NCBI GenBank assembly: GCA_937919925.1
Contig: CALFOT010000055.1
Location: 1-64,000, forward strand
Length of the DNA stretch: 64,000 nucleotides
Source of the DNA: an uncultured bacterium
Lineage (GTDB): Bacteria > Planctomycetota > UBA1135
Direction of reading: 5' to 3'
Within the stretch, counting starts at the first letter, position 1, and every line of letters starts with the position of its first letter. The notes under the pieces were generated by a model, which had not been told where the DNA came from, did not search any database, and saw nothing but the letters and a program-made list of their open reading frames with translations. A program made the translations under genes and the position numbers. Of this stretch, positions 7,860 through 16,184 are shown one piece after another.

Positions 7860-8447
7860 CTAATCTGCCAGCGTTTGAAAATCGGCAATTTTCCACTCTA
7901 CGCCGATTTCCAACCCCACGATCCCGTCTTGTGCAATGCCGCGTAAGACGGGATCGGTCAATTCTAAATGTAGGCTGCGGCCTTCCACGCGAATCAAATC
8001 ACTGGGATGTTGGGCCAAAAGGTTACCGCGCGGCGTGGCGCTGCCTTCTTCGTAAACATCGAAATAGTTTTGCGGCACCATCAGCAGGCCAATCAATTCG
8101 CGATCCTGATAACCCCACCAGACCATCCGGCCTGGCTCGCCGCGCTCCACCCGCAACGGTTCTAAACGCCACGCCATATTGCTGATGCGTCCCAGTTCCT
8201 CACGCATTTGTGGGCGCGCCAGCAGATAAAGGCTGAGATCGGCGCCATAGCGATCTTTCAGCGGATCCGCGAAGCAGCGGTACTCCGCGATGGCGTCATC
8301 CAGCGCCATAGCGGCAAAGAAGCTGTAACCGCCTGCAGTAGCCGATTGGAAATCGGGTGCCAACACGCGGGCATGAACTTCAGGCGGCACCTGGCAAGCA
8401 GGCAGCAGTACGACAAGGACGAGGAGGAGCGGCAACCGACAGCGCAT
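7860..8447 (-). CDS. Lipoprotein of unknown function
   Basis: This 195-residue protein starts MRCRLPLLLVLVVLLPACQV, a clear lipoprotein signal with lipobox L-P-A-C and Cys18 as the modified residue. The mature part is globular and contains MVWWGYQDRELIGLLMVP and LHLELTDPVLRGIAQDGIVGLEIGVEW, with no family recognised. It is convergent with the Sec-TlpA gene (15 bases between stops, containing the palindrome ACCAAGCTTGGT at 7845-7856) and divergent from the first DUF1573 gene, whose start is only 24 bases away. The two divergent promoters must therefore overlap each other's coding starts. Confidence 0.7.
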   Translation of the reverse strand: MRCRLPLLLVLVVLLPACQVPPEVHARVLAPDFQSATAGGYSFFAAMALDDAIAEYRCFADPLKDRYGADLSLYLLARPQMREELGRISNMAWRLEPLRVERGEPGRMVWWGYQDRELIGLLMVPQNYFDVYEEGSATPRGNLLAQHPSDLIRVEGRSLHLELTDPVLRGIAQDGIVGLEIGVEWKIADFQTLAD

Positions 8448-8470
8448 ATGCGTATATTGGAGAGTCCACC

Positions 8471-9502
8471 ATGACAGAGCAAACCATGATTCGATTATTC
8501 CTCACGCTGGTGCTGACGGCCAGTGTGGCTTGGAGTTGTAGTGGTAAGGGCTTGCCGGAAGCTGGAGGTTTGGTTTTTCAGCAATCTTTCGTGGATCTCG
8601 GTGAGCGTTGGGCTGGCGAGCAAATTCCACTCGAATTCCCCTTTTCGGTCGTTGGCAGCCCCGTGGTTGTGAGCTCGGTACTACCTGAATGTAGTTGTTT
8701 GAGTCTTGAGCTCTGGGTCGAAGGCAAGCCTTATGCCATGGGCAGTGAAATTCCGCCCGGTAACGACGGCGTGCTGAAAGTGCTTTACCATACGGCTGGT
8801 TTTCGCGACCGAAAATTTGTAGGGATCAACCTCAAAGGTGTTGGAGAAGGGCTCGATGCGCGCGTGGAGGTACGTAGTTGGTTGCGATTGTGGTTTGATT
8901 TGCAGCCAGAAGTGGTGAATTTTGGTCTGGTGGACGGCAAGGAAGAACGCAGCATCCAGGTCGTGGTGCAGGGTCAAGAGCCGTTTCGGATCACCGAAGT
9001 GCTCACCCAGACGCCGCCGCTGGAAGTGCGTGGGGTGCCGTCAGCAGAGAGCCGCCACCGCCACGTACTTGAAATTATTTTGCCGCCCACCACCGAAGAG
9101 GGCCGGCACGCGGGGTTTTTCAGCCTCGCAACCGATAAACAGGGCTACACCTTCCGCTTGGCGGTGGGTTATGAGGTCGCTGGTGATTTGTGGACGATGC
9201 CCGACAAACGTTTGCTTTTGGGAGAGTTGCGTAGCGGCGTCGAGCAGTTCAGCGTGATTGAAGTGGGCGCGCGCACGGGCCAACTTGCTGAGCCTCAGGT
9301 GGCGCTAGAAGGCCTGCCGGGTGGTGTCGTGCAAGTGGAAAAACTCGCCACTGAGGGCAGATATAGGGTACATTTAAGGCTGCTGCCCGATGCGTCTAAA
9401 ATCAGTGGCGTGGTGGTGTTGTCTCTGCCTTATACGGTGGATGGGCACACTCAAGTGGTAGAGCGTCGCATTCAGGTCTTTGCTGTGGTGCGTGAACCCT
9501 AA
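8471..9502 (+). CDS. DUF1573-related exported protein (first of three)
   Basis: This 343-residue protein starts with a signal-like segment (MIRLFLTLVLTASVAWSCSG); Cys may be lipidated but the lipobox is poor. Residues 35-130 follow the DUF1573 pattern: F-VDLGERWAGEQIPLEFPF, then a cysteine turn PECSCLSLELW and IPPGNDGVLKVLYHT. DUF1573 domains are immunoglobulin-like and usually exported; their role is unknown. An SD-like GGAGAG (8459-8464) precedes the ATG at 8471 by 6 bases; an ATG at 8486 is an alternative. It is followed by two closer paralogs and the pilus ATPase operon on the same strand. Confidence 0.7.
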   Translation: MTEQTMIRLFLTLVLTASVAWSCSGKGLPEAGGLVFQQSFVDLGERWAGEQIPLEFPFSVVGSPVVVSSVLPECSCLSLELWVEGKPYAMGSEIPPGNDGVLKVLYHTAGFRDRKFVGINLKGVGEGLDARVEVRSWLRLWFDLQPEVVNFGLVDGKEERSIQVVVQGQEPFRITEVLTQTPPLEVRGVPSAESRHRHVLEIILPPTTEEGRHAGFFSLATDKQGYTFRLAVGYEVAGDLWTMPDKRLLLGELRSGVEQFSVIEVGARTGQLAEPQVALEGLPGGVVQVEKLATEGRYRVHLRLLPDASKISGVVVLSLPYTVDGHTQVVERRIQVFAVVREP

Positions 9503-9508
9503 AATCTC

Positions 9509-10612
9509 GTGATAAAGTTCAAGTTAGTCTCTTTGGCGCTCCTCAGCCTGGTGCTGTTGCTGTGTGCATGCTCGGATCAAGCCAACTCCAGTGAGGGTGG
9601 CTCCAGTGGTGCGATTGCGCAAGGTCGCTCGCGCAGCGATCTGCAAATGGAGAAACTAGAAATCGATTTAGGCACGGTTTTTCAACGCCTATCCTACAAT
9701 TTGGAGTTCCCCTTTGTGGTGAGCGGGCCGGATTCCATCTTGATTAGCGAGATCGATACCTCTTGCGGTTGTACCAAGGCCACTGTCCGCGCCGATTGGG
9801 ATTCTGCTTTCGACGGCGAGAGCTGGCCATTGGAGCGTGCCATCCCAGCAGGCGCAAAAGGAACCGTCGTGGCCGTTTTTGACGGCAGCCTCTACACAGA
9901 GGAGAAGGCTTCCACGATTACCATACGTGGCAATTTTTTGTCGAACAAAATCACTCTGGGCGTCACGGCGTTTATTGAACCCATCTTCACCGTTTCACCC
10001 TCCGTCGTGAGTTTTGCACAACTGCAACTTACCTCGTTAATGCAACAGGAAGTTGGCGTTGATGTACGTGTCACTGCCATGAAGTCGTTCGAAATTGTGC
10101 GTTGGGTAAAAGTAACTCCAGGGGTACGCGTCGAAGAAATCGGTAAACCAGAAACTCTTGAGGATGAACGCATGGTGCGCAATTTCCGCATTTTTGCCAC
10201 GGCTGATTTGCCGGAGGGCGCTTTGCACTCCGCCTTGATTGCCGAAACATCCCTCGGCGAAAACTTGGAAATCATCGTTACCGGAGAGGCGCTTGGTCCA
10301 ATTCGTTATGTTCCGCAAACACTAAAGCTCAGTTTTGGTGTGCTCGATCAAGGCCCCAGCCGCACCCGGCCGGTGAAATTGGAGTCCACTGGTTTGGTCA
10401 TTCCGGAACCCCAGTTTGAGGTCCTTGGCGCGGCGGCAGCGGTGATGACACCAGCATTGGAAGTCAAGGAAGCTGGTAAGAGTTATGTAATTCGGGTCAC
10501 CCTTGCGGAAGGGGCCGCCACCGGGCGTTATGATGGTATCCTGCGCATTTCCTTTTCGTCCGAATCGGGCATTCCGCCCAAGGAAATTGTGCTCTTCGCG
10601 CTAGTTCGATAA
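9509..10612 (+). CDS. DUF1573 lipoprotein (second of three)
   Basis: This 367-residue protein has a lipoprotein signal (FKLVSLALLSLVLLLCACSD). The DUF1573 core includes KLEIDLGTVFQRLSYNLEFPF, the family's cysteine turn TSCGCTKA, IPAGAKGTVVAVFDG and KASTITIRGNF. The remainder forms two or three more beta domains ending in a strand-rich repeat (YVPQTLKLSFGVLDQGPSR). It starts at GTG 9509, 6 bases after the previous stop, and is 22 bases from the third copy. It shares long identical stretches with the third copy, so the pair arose by tandem duplication. It is probably a cell-envelope structural or adhesion component. Confidence 0.8.
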   Translation: MIKFKLVSLALLSLVLLLCACSDQANSSEGGSSGAIAQGRSRSDLQMEKLEIDLGTVFQRLSYNLEFPFVVSGPDSILISEIDTSCGCTKATVRADWDSAFDGESWPLERAIPAGAKGTVVAVFDGSLYTEEKASTITIRGNFLSNKITLGVTAFIEPIFTVSPSVVSFAQLQLTSLMQQEVGVDVRVTAMKSFEIVRWVKVTPGVRVEEIGKPETLEDERMVRNFRIFATADLPEGALHSALIAETSLGENLEIIVTGEALGPIRYVPQTLKLSFGVLDQGPSRTRPVKLESTGLVIPEPQFEVLGAAAAVMTPALEVKEAGKSYVIRVTLAEGAATGRYDGILRISFSSESGIPPKEIVLFALVR

Positions 10613-10634
10613 CCATGCTGGCGTCATCTACTTC

Positions 10635-11765
10635 ATGAACCCCGTGCCTCTCGTTCTGCTCGGCCTTGTTTGGTCACTCGCTGCTTGCTCGGAGCAAGCA
10701 AGCAGTCATGGTGCGCCCGCGGCAACTGCGGATGGCATTGCTGTCGTGGAGGGGGTTGGCCTCAATGAAATGGCTGCGGCGCTCTCGCGTAGCGACTTGC
10801 AAATGGAGAAGTACGAGATTGATCTCGGCAATGTTTTTCAGCAACACTCCTATGATTTGGAATTCCCCTTTGTGGTTGTGGGCCCGGATCCCATCGTAAT
10901 CACGGAAACGGAAACTTCTTGTGGATGCACGCACGCTGGCATTCGCCCCGATTGGGACCCAAGTTTTGAGGGTGAGCTGTGGCCCATGAATCGTGAGATT
11001 CCCGCAGGCGCCAAAGGCACCATCGTGGCCACTTTCGACGCGAACCGCTATGAGCGAGTCAAGGCCTCAACCATCACCATTCGCGGCAACTTTACCTCGA
11101 GCAAGGTGGTGCTCCAAGTAACTGCTTTTGTGCAACGCATTTTCTCTTTGCTGCCCGAACAAGTACGTTTCGAAAAACTAGCGATTGCGCAGTTGAGCAA
11201 TACCGAAGTCCATCGTGAGATTCGCGTCACCGGCATGGAACCGTTTGAAGTGATTCGGTGGAAACGAATCACGCCAGGTTTGAAGGTTGAGGAAATCGGT
11301 GATGCGGAAACCTTGAAAGATGGCCGCATGGCGCGCACTTTTCGGGTATCGGCCACCAACACTCTGCCCGAAGGGCGCCTGTCCTCAAGTTTGATTGCGG
11401 AAACGAGCCTTGGCATCGATTTGGAATTCCTTGTCAATGGTCATGTGTTGGGTGCTATCCAATATGTGCCTTCGGAGAGTTTGTCTTTTGGCATTTTTGA
11501 TCAAGGCCAAAGCCGCTCCCGAACGGTAAAACTAGAATCCAACGGTATGGAGATTCCCGAGCCTCAATTTGAGGTACTCGGCGACGCCAGGGGCGTGATG
11601 AGCGCCGAATTGTTGGCCACCCAAGTTGGAAAACTCTACGAAATCAAGATTAACATTGGTGATACCACCGCGGCGGGCAGTTATAACGGCATCTTGCGCA
11701 TCTCCTTCCCCGAAGCTTCGGGCTTGCAGAAGAAGGACATCATCATGCGGGCCCGCATCCGCTGA
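10635..11765 (+). CDS. DUF1573 lipoprotein (third of three)
   Basis: This 376-residue lipoprotein begins NPVPLVLLGLVWSLAACSEQ, with lipobox S-L-A-A-C. It is a close paralog of the preceding gene: both contain SRSDLQMEK, a TSCGCT turn, IPAGAKGT and KASTITIRGNF in the same order, and both end in the same long beta-rich region (LSFGIFDQGQSRSRTVKLES). The TTG start of the first GspE-type ATPase lies 5 bases after its stop, so the DUF1573 genes are probably cotranscribed with the pilus/secretion genes. That linkage suggests, without proving it, a role at the cell surface alongside the pilus or secretion machine. Confidence 0.8.
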   Translation: MNPVPLVLLGLVWSLAACSEQASSHGAPAATADGIAVVEGVGLNEMAAALSRSDLQMEKYEIDLGNVFQQHSYDLEFPFVVVGPDPIVITETETSCGCTHAGIRPDWDPSFEGELWPMNREIPAGAKGTIVATFDANRYERVKASTITIRGNFTSSKVVLQVTAFVQRIFSLLPEQVRFEKLAIAQLSNTEVHREIRVTGMEPFEVIRWKRITPGLKVEEIGDAETLKDGRMARTFRVSATNTLPEGRLSSSLIAETSLGIDLEFLVNGHVLGAIQYVPSESLSFGIFDQGQSRSRTVKLESNGMEIPEPQFEVLGDARGVMSAELLATQVGKLYEIKINIGDTTAAGSYNGILRISFPEASGLQKKDIIMRARIR

Positions 11766-11770
11766 ATACC

Positions 11771-13477
11771 TTGAGGAAAAGACTCGGTGAACTTTTGATC
11801 GCCTCCGGGGCGATTACGGAAGAGCAGTTACGCTCTGCTTTGGCGCTGCAAAATCAGCGCACGGTGCTGATTGGCCAAGCGTTGATAGACCAGGGAGCCA
11901 CCGATGAAAATACTGTTTATCGCGCTCTCGCTAAGCAGGCACGCTTGCCGTTTGTGGATTTAAGCGAGCGTATGCCCCCTGCACGCTTGACCGATTTGCT
12001 GGATGGCAAGGCTGCCTGGGAACTGGAAACCATTCCGGTCGCCGAAAAAAATGGCGAGTTGGTCGTTGCCGTCGCCGACCCACAAAAAGTGGTGGTGATG
12101 GACACCTTGCGGTTTCTGCTTGATCGCGGGGTGTTGTTGGCCATGACCACTCCCAAGGCCTTGCGTGATGCCCTCACCCGCACCTACGGCCCATCTGGCG
12201 CGACACCGCGACAGGCACAGGATGTCGTTGGTCGCAGCCATGAGGCGCCAATTGTGCGCTTGGTCAATCAAATGTTCGCCGAGGCCGTGCAAATGCGCGC
12301 CTCGGATATTCACATTGAGCCATTCCAGGATCGCGTGCGTATTCGCTATCGCGTCGATGGAGCGCTCAAGGTTGCTGCAGAACATCCCGTAGATGTCTAT
12401 GCGCCCTTGATTAGTCACATTAAAGTCAACGGCGGCTTGGACATTGCTGAAAAGCGCCGTCCTCAAGACGGCCGCATCGAGCATCGCGTCGGCGGGCGCG
12501 AGCTTGATGTGCGTGTGTCCCTGCTGCCCAGTAGTCACGGACAAACCTGCGTGATGCGCTTGCTTGACCGCGAGGCAAATTTGATTTCCCTCAAGGACCT
12601 AGGCATGAGTGAAGATGCATTGCAGTGGTTTGCGCGGGTTATTGAGCGTCCGCACGGCATCGTGTTAGTCACGGGTCCAACGGGTTCCGGTAAAACCACT
12701 ACTTTGTATGCCGCTTTGCAAACTCTGAACCGGCCGGATAAAAAAATCCTCACGGTCGAGGATCCGGTGGAGTATCGCATTCAGGGCATCAACCAGGTGC
12801 AGGTGCACCCACGCATTGGGCTGGATTTTTCGCGCGTGCTGCGCGCTTTTTTGCGGCAGGCCCCGAACGTCGTTTTGGTGGGCGAGATTCGTGACCGTGA
12901 AACAGCAGAGGTGGCGATTCAAGCCTCGCTCACTGGGCACATCGTGTTTTCCACCGTGCATACCAATGATGCCCCTAGTGCGGTCACTCGTTTGCTTGAT
13001 ATGGGTGTACCTCCATTTTTGATTGCCACTTCTTTGCAGGGCGTCCTTGCGCAGCGGTTGATGCGGCGTTTATGTTCGAACTGTAGTGAGTTTGAAAGTG
13101 CGGGATTGCTGGATCGGCAAGTACTTGGCGTGGAGCTTGGGGCGCAGATTAAGCGGCCACGCGGCTGCCGCGTTTGCGGTGGCACGGGGTATCACGGCCG
13201 GGTCGGGGCCTACGAATGGTTGGAAATGGATGAGTCTTTGCGGGAGGCGTTATTCCAATCAGCCGATCCAAACCACTTTGTGAGTGCTGCAGGCAAATCG
13301 CCACGCTGGCGACCACTGGTTCATGATGCCGTCGCGAAAGCGAAGGAGGGCCTTACCAGCGTCGAAGAAGTTTTGCGCATCACTCGGGTTGCTGTCGTCG
13401 ATGAGGATTCCGCCACGCCAAGCGAAGCGCCCACCGCAGCGAGTTCACCCGCCACCCAAACACAATCTGATGACTGA
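11771..13477 (+). CDS. GspE/PilB-type assembly ATPase (first copy)
   Basis: This 568-residue hexameric ATPase of the GspE/PilB family powers pilus or pseudopilus extension at the inner membrane. The N-terminal MshEN/GspE-N domain opens RKRLGELLIASGAITEEQL. The catalytic core has the Walker A GPTGSGKTTTLY (about residues 302-313), an Asp box, Walker B VLVGEIRDRETAEVA and the His box TGHIVFSTVHTNDAPSAV. Two cysteine pairs (CSNC and CRVCGG, about 28 residues apart) form the usual zinc knuckle. The start is a TTG at 11771, 5 bases after the DUF1573 stop. The C-terminal tail is Ala/Ser/Pro-rich. The stop overlaps pilT by 8 bases. Confidence 0.92.
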   Translation: MRKRLGELLIASGAITEEQLRSALALQNQRTVLIGQALIDQGATDENTVYRALAKQARLPFVDLSERMPPARLTDLLDGKAAWELETIPVAEKNGELVVAVADPQKVVVMDTLRFLLDRGVLLAMTTPKALRDALTRTYGPSGATPRQAQDVVGRSHEAPIVRLVNQMFAEAVQMRASDIHIEPFQDRVRIRYRVDGALKVAAEHPVDVYAPLISHIKVNGGLDIAEKRRPQDGRIEHRVGGRELDVRVSLLPSSHGQTCVMRLLDREANLISLKDLGMSEDALQWFARVIERPHGIVLVTGPTGSGKTTTLYAALQTLNRPDKKILTVEDPVEYRIQGINQVQVHPRIGLDFSRVLRAFLRQAPNVVLVGEIRDRETAEVAIQASLTGHIVFSTVHTNDAPSAVTRLLDMGVPPFLIATSLQGVLAQRLMRRLCSNCSEFESAGLLDRQVLGVELGAQIKRPRGCRVCGGTGYHGRVGAYEWLEMDESLREALFQSADPNHFVSAAGKSPRWRPLVHDAVAKAKEGLTSVEEVLRITRVAVVDEDSATPSEAPTAASSPATQTQSDD

Positions 13478-14546
13478 AATCATACCTGGTAGCCTCATTG
13501 ATGAATGGCTGAAAACCGTGGCCTCGGCAGATGCCTCCGACCTTCACGTCGGTGCGCGTCGCCGCCCCATGATGCGCGTTTCTGGCACGCTAACGCCTAT
13601 GTCGGAAGCGATTCTTAGCGTCGAGCAAACCGAAGAAATTTGCCTCGGCGTGGTGCCCGAACGCAAGTTGGCAGAGGTGCATGAAACAGGTTCCTGCGAT
13701 TTTTCTTTCGAGCATGGCGAAGACCGCTATCGCGCCAACGTCTTCCGTCAGCGTGAGTCGTGGGCGTTGGTTTGTCGGCGTTTGCCGGCATCGCGTCTGA
13801 CTTTCGATCAGATTGGCGCGCCGCCAGTGTTGAAGGCCCTTGCCCATTTGCCGCGTGGTTTGATTCTGATTACAGGGCCAACTGGTTCAGGTAAAACGAC
13901 GACGCTTGCAGCCTTGATTCATGAGATCAACGTGGCGCGCTCCGAGCACATCATCACGCTCGAGGATCCGATTGAATTTTTGCATGAATCCCTCACCTCC
14001 GTGGTGAACCAGCGAGAAATCGGCGAAGACACCACTTCTTTTTCGGAAGCGCTGCGCCGCGTTCTGCGTCAAGACCCTGACGTCATCATGCTTGGTGAAA
14101 TGAGAGATTTGGAAACGACCGCGGCGGCGATTACGGCTGCAGAAACGGGTCACTTGGTGTTTGGTACTTTGCACACCACTGGGGCGGCGCGTACCGTCGA
14201 CCGCATCATTGACCAGTATCCCAAGGAATCACAGGAGCAAGTGCGCGCGCAGTTGTCGGTATCTTTGCAAGCGGTGGTTTCGCAAGTGCTGGTGAAGCGC
14301 GCTGACGGCCACGGCCGGATTAGCGTGTTCGAAATCATGGTGCGCAACTCGGCAATTGAGAACCACATCCGCAAAGGTGAAACGTTTAAGATTCCGTCGG
14401 TCATGCAAACTCAGCGGCGCATCGGCATGCAGTTGCTGGATGACCATCTTTTCGAACTGGTGAACGCCGGTACAATCACGCGTGAAACAGCCTTTATGTA
14501 CGCGCAGTTGCCCAACGATTTGCGTCAGCGTTTTGATGCAGTTTAG
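13470..14546 (+). CDS. pilT: PilT-type retraction ATPase
   Basis: This 358-residue protein is the twitching-motility ATPase that retracts type IV pili. It shows ASDLHVGARRRPMMRVSGTL at the N terminus, Walker A GPTGSGKTTTLAALI, the PilT-specific EDPIEFLH, Walker B LGEMRDLETTAAAITAAETG, and the His-box GTLHTTGAARTVDRIIDQYP with the PilT hallmark DRIIDxYP. The start at 13470 overlaps the preceding gene by 8 bases. Having pilT between two GspE-type ATPases supports a true type IV pilus with extension and retraction rather than a simple type II secretion system. No pilin, secretin or PilM-N-O-P genes are in the window. Confidence 0.94.
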   Translation: MTEIIPGSLIDEWLKTVASADASDLHVGARRRPMMRVSGTLTPMSEAILSVEQTEEICLGVVPERKLAEVHETGSCDFSFEHGEDRYRANVFRQRESWALVCRRLPASRLTFDQIGAPPVLKALAHLPRGLILITGPTGSGKTTTLAALIHEINVARSEHIITLEDPIEFLHESLTSVVNQREIGEDTTSFSEALRRVLRQDPDVIMLGEMRDLETTAAAITAAETGHLVFGTLHTTGAARTVDRIIDQYPKESQEQVRAQLSVSLQAVVSQVLVKRADGHGRISVFEIMVRNSAIENHIRKGETFKIPSVMQTQRRIGMQLLDDHLFELVNAGTITRETAFMYAQLPNDLRQRFDAV

Positions 14547-14552
14547 GTCTTG

Positions 14553-16184
14553 ATGGCACAAGAACATAAACTCCTGGGCAAAATCCTCGTCGAACTCGGC
14601 GTGGTTGGGATGGGCCAAATTCAAGCGACCTTGGCAGAACAGCGGCGCATGGGGGGTCGCATTGGAACTTTGTTGGTCGCCAAAGGAGCCATCACTGAGG
14701 AAGATCTTTCACGTGCGCTTGCACTGCAGCAAGGGTTGAAGTGGTTGTCAGCGGAAGAGCTGCGCCCTACAGAAGATGCGGTCGCCTTGCTGGATGCTGG
14801 AACCGCGCGAGCTTTTGGGGCCTTGCCGTTGGATCAAGTCCAGGGCGTGTTGCGTGTTGCGATTTCGAACCCGGAAACTTTGCCCTTGCTGGGAGATTTG
14901 GAAAGCATCAGCGGCTGCCGTATTGAAGCGGTGTTGGCTGCTCCAGAGGCGCTCGCTGTGGCGGTAGAAAATGCTTACCAACGACATGCCGAAGTCAAAG
15001 CGGCAGCGGATGTTGAGGCCAGTGAAGCGGCTCCAATCGTCCGTTTGCTTGAGCAAATCCTCACCCGTGCAGTGCGCGATCGCGCCGCCGACATCCATTT
15101 TGAGCCTTATCAAGGTACTTTTCGCATTCGTATGCGTTCGGATGGAGTGCTCTACGAAATCGACGCGCCGCCGGCACACTTAGCCACCGCCATTGTCTCG
15201 CGCATCAAGGTTCTTGCGGATCTTGATATTTCGGAAACGCGCATGCCGCAAGATGGTCGGATTGATTTAGTTCTTGATAACCATCGGATTGACTTTCGTG
15301 TTTCAACCGTCCCTACTCAGGGCGGAGAGAGCGTGGTGTTGCGGTTGCTTGATCGCCGCAACCTGCAGTTGGATCTTGGAGCTCTTGGGCTGACCCCCAG
15401 CGAAGACCAGCAACTGCGTGATTTTATTAGTCGGCCACACGGTATCGTGCTCGTCACTGGTCCAACGGGTTCCGGTAAAACCACCACCTTGTATTCGCTG
15501 TTGAGTCAAATCAACGTGCCGGAGCGCAAGATTCTCACCGTGGAAGACCCGGTGGAATACGATTTAGATGGCATTGTTCAGGTGCCAGTCCATGATGAAA
15601 TTGGAGTCAGCTACGCACGTATTTTGCGGACCATGTTGCGCCAAGATCCGGACATCATCATGGTGGGTGAAATCCGTGATCCTGAAACGGCCCAAATTGC
15701 CGTTGAGGCAGCACTTACCGGTCACTTGGTGTTGAGTACTTTGCACACCAACGACGCACCTTCCACGGTCACGCGGATGGTCGACTTGGGCGTGGAACCC
15801 TTCTTACTGGCGGCCACCATCGAGGGCATCGTCGCCCAGCGACTCGTGCGCAAGGTTTGTTTGCACTGTATGGAAGACTATACGCCGAAAGACGAAGTCT
15901 TCACCCAGCTCGGTATGGCGGTAGGTGGCGTCATGAAGCACGGCACGGGCTGCGCGGATTGCCACTTCACGGGTTACTCCGGGCGGACTGCCATCTATGA
16001 AGTCTTGCCGATGGACCCTGCCCTCAAAGAGCAATTTCTGGGAAACCCTAGCACCTTGCTCTTGCGCGAGCTTGCCCGGAAGCGGAAGATGAAGACCCTA
16101 CGCGAGCGTGGCATAGAGCTAGCTCACGAAAGTCGCACTACCTTGGAGGAAGTTCTCCGTGGAACCCAGGGCGACGAATCCTGA
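14553..16184 (+). CDS. GspE/PilB-type assembly ATPase (second copy)
   Basis: This 543-residue paralog of the ATPase at 11771 has the same layout: N-terminal MshEN domain (KLLGKILVELGVVGMGQIQATL), Walker A GPTGSGKTTTLYSLL, EDPVEYDLDGIVQVPV, Walker B MVGEIRDPETAQIA, His-box STLHTNDAPSTVTRMVDLG and the zinc knuckle CLHC...CADC. It sits directly before pilC, the usual place for the cognate extension ATPase PilB, so it may be the true PilB, with the first copy serving a second machine or a heteromeric motor. ATG 14553 is chosen over the adjacent TTG 14550. It overlaps pilC by 26 bases if pilC starts at GTG 16159. Confidence 0.92.
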   Translation: MAQEHKLLGKILVELGVVGMGQIQATLAEQRRMGGRIGTLLVAKGAITEEDLSRALALQQGLKWLSAEELRPTEDAVALLDAGTARAFGALPLDQVQGVLRVAISNPETLPLLGDLESISGCRIEAVLAAPEALAVAVENAYQRHAEVKAAADVEASEAAPIVRLLEQILTRAVRDRAADIHFEPYQGTFRIRMRSDGVLYEIDAPPAHLATAIVSRIKVLADLDISETRMPQDGRIDLVLDNHRIDFRVSTVPTQGGESVVLRLLDRRNLQLDLGALGLTPSEDQQLRDFISRPHGIVLVTGPTGSGKTTTLYSLLSQINVPERKILTVEDPVEYDLDGIVQVPVHDEIGVSYARILRTMLRQDPDIIMVGEIRDPETAQIAVEAALTGHLVLSTLHTNDAPSTVTRMVDLGVEPFLLAATIEGIVAQRLVRKVCLHCMEDYTPKDEVFTQLGMAVGGVMKHGTGCADCHFTGYSGRTAIYEVLPMDPALKEQFLGNPSTLLLRELARKRKMKTLRERGIELAHESRTTLEEVLRGTQGDES

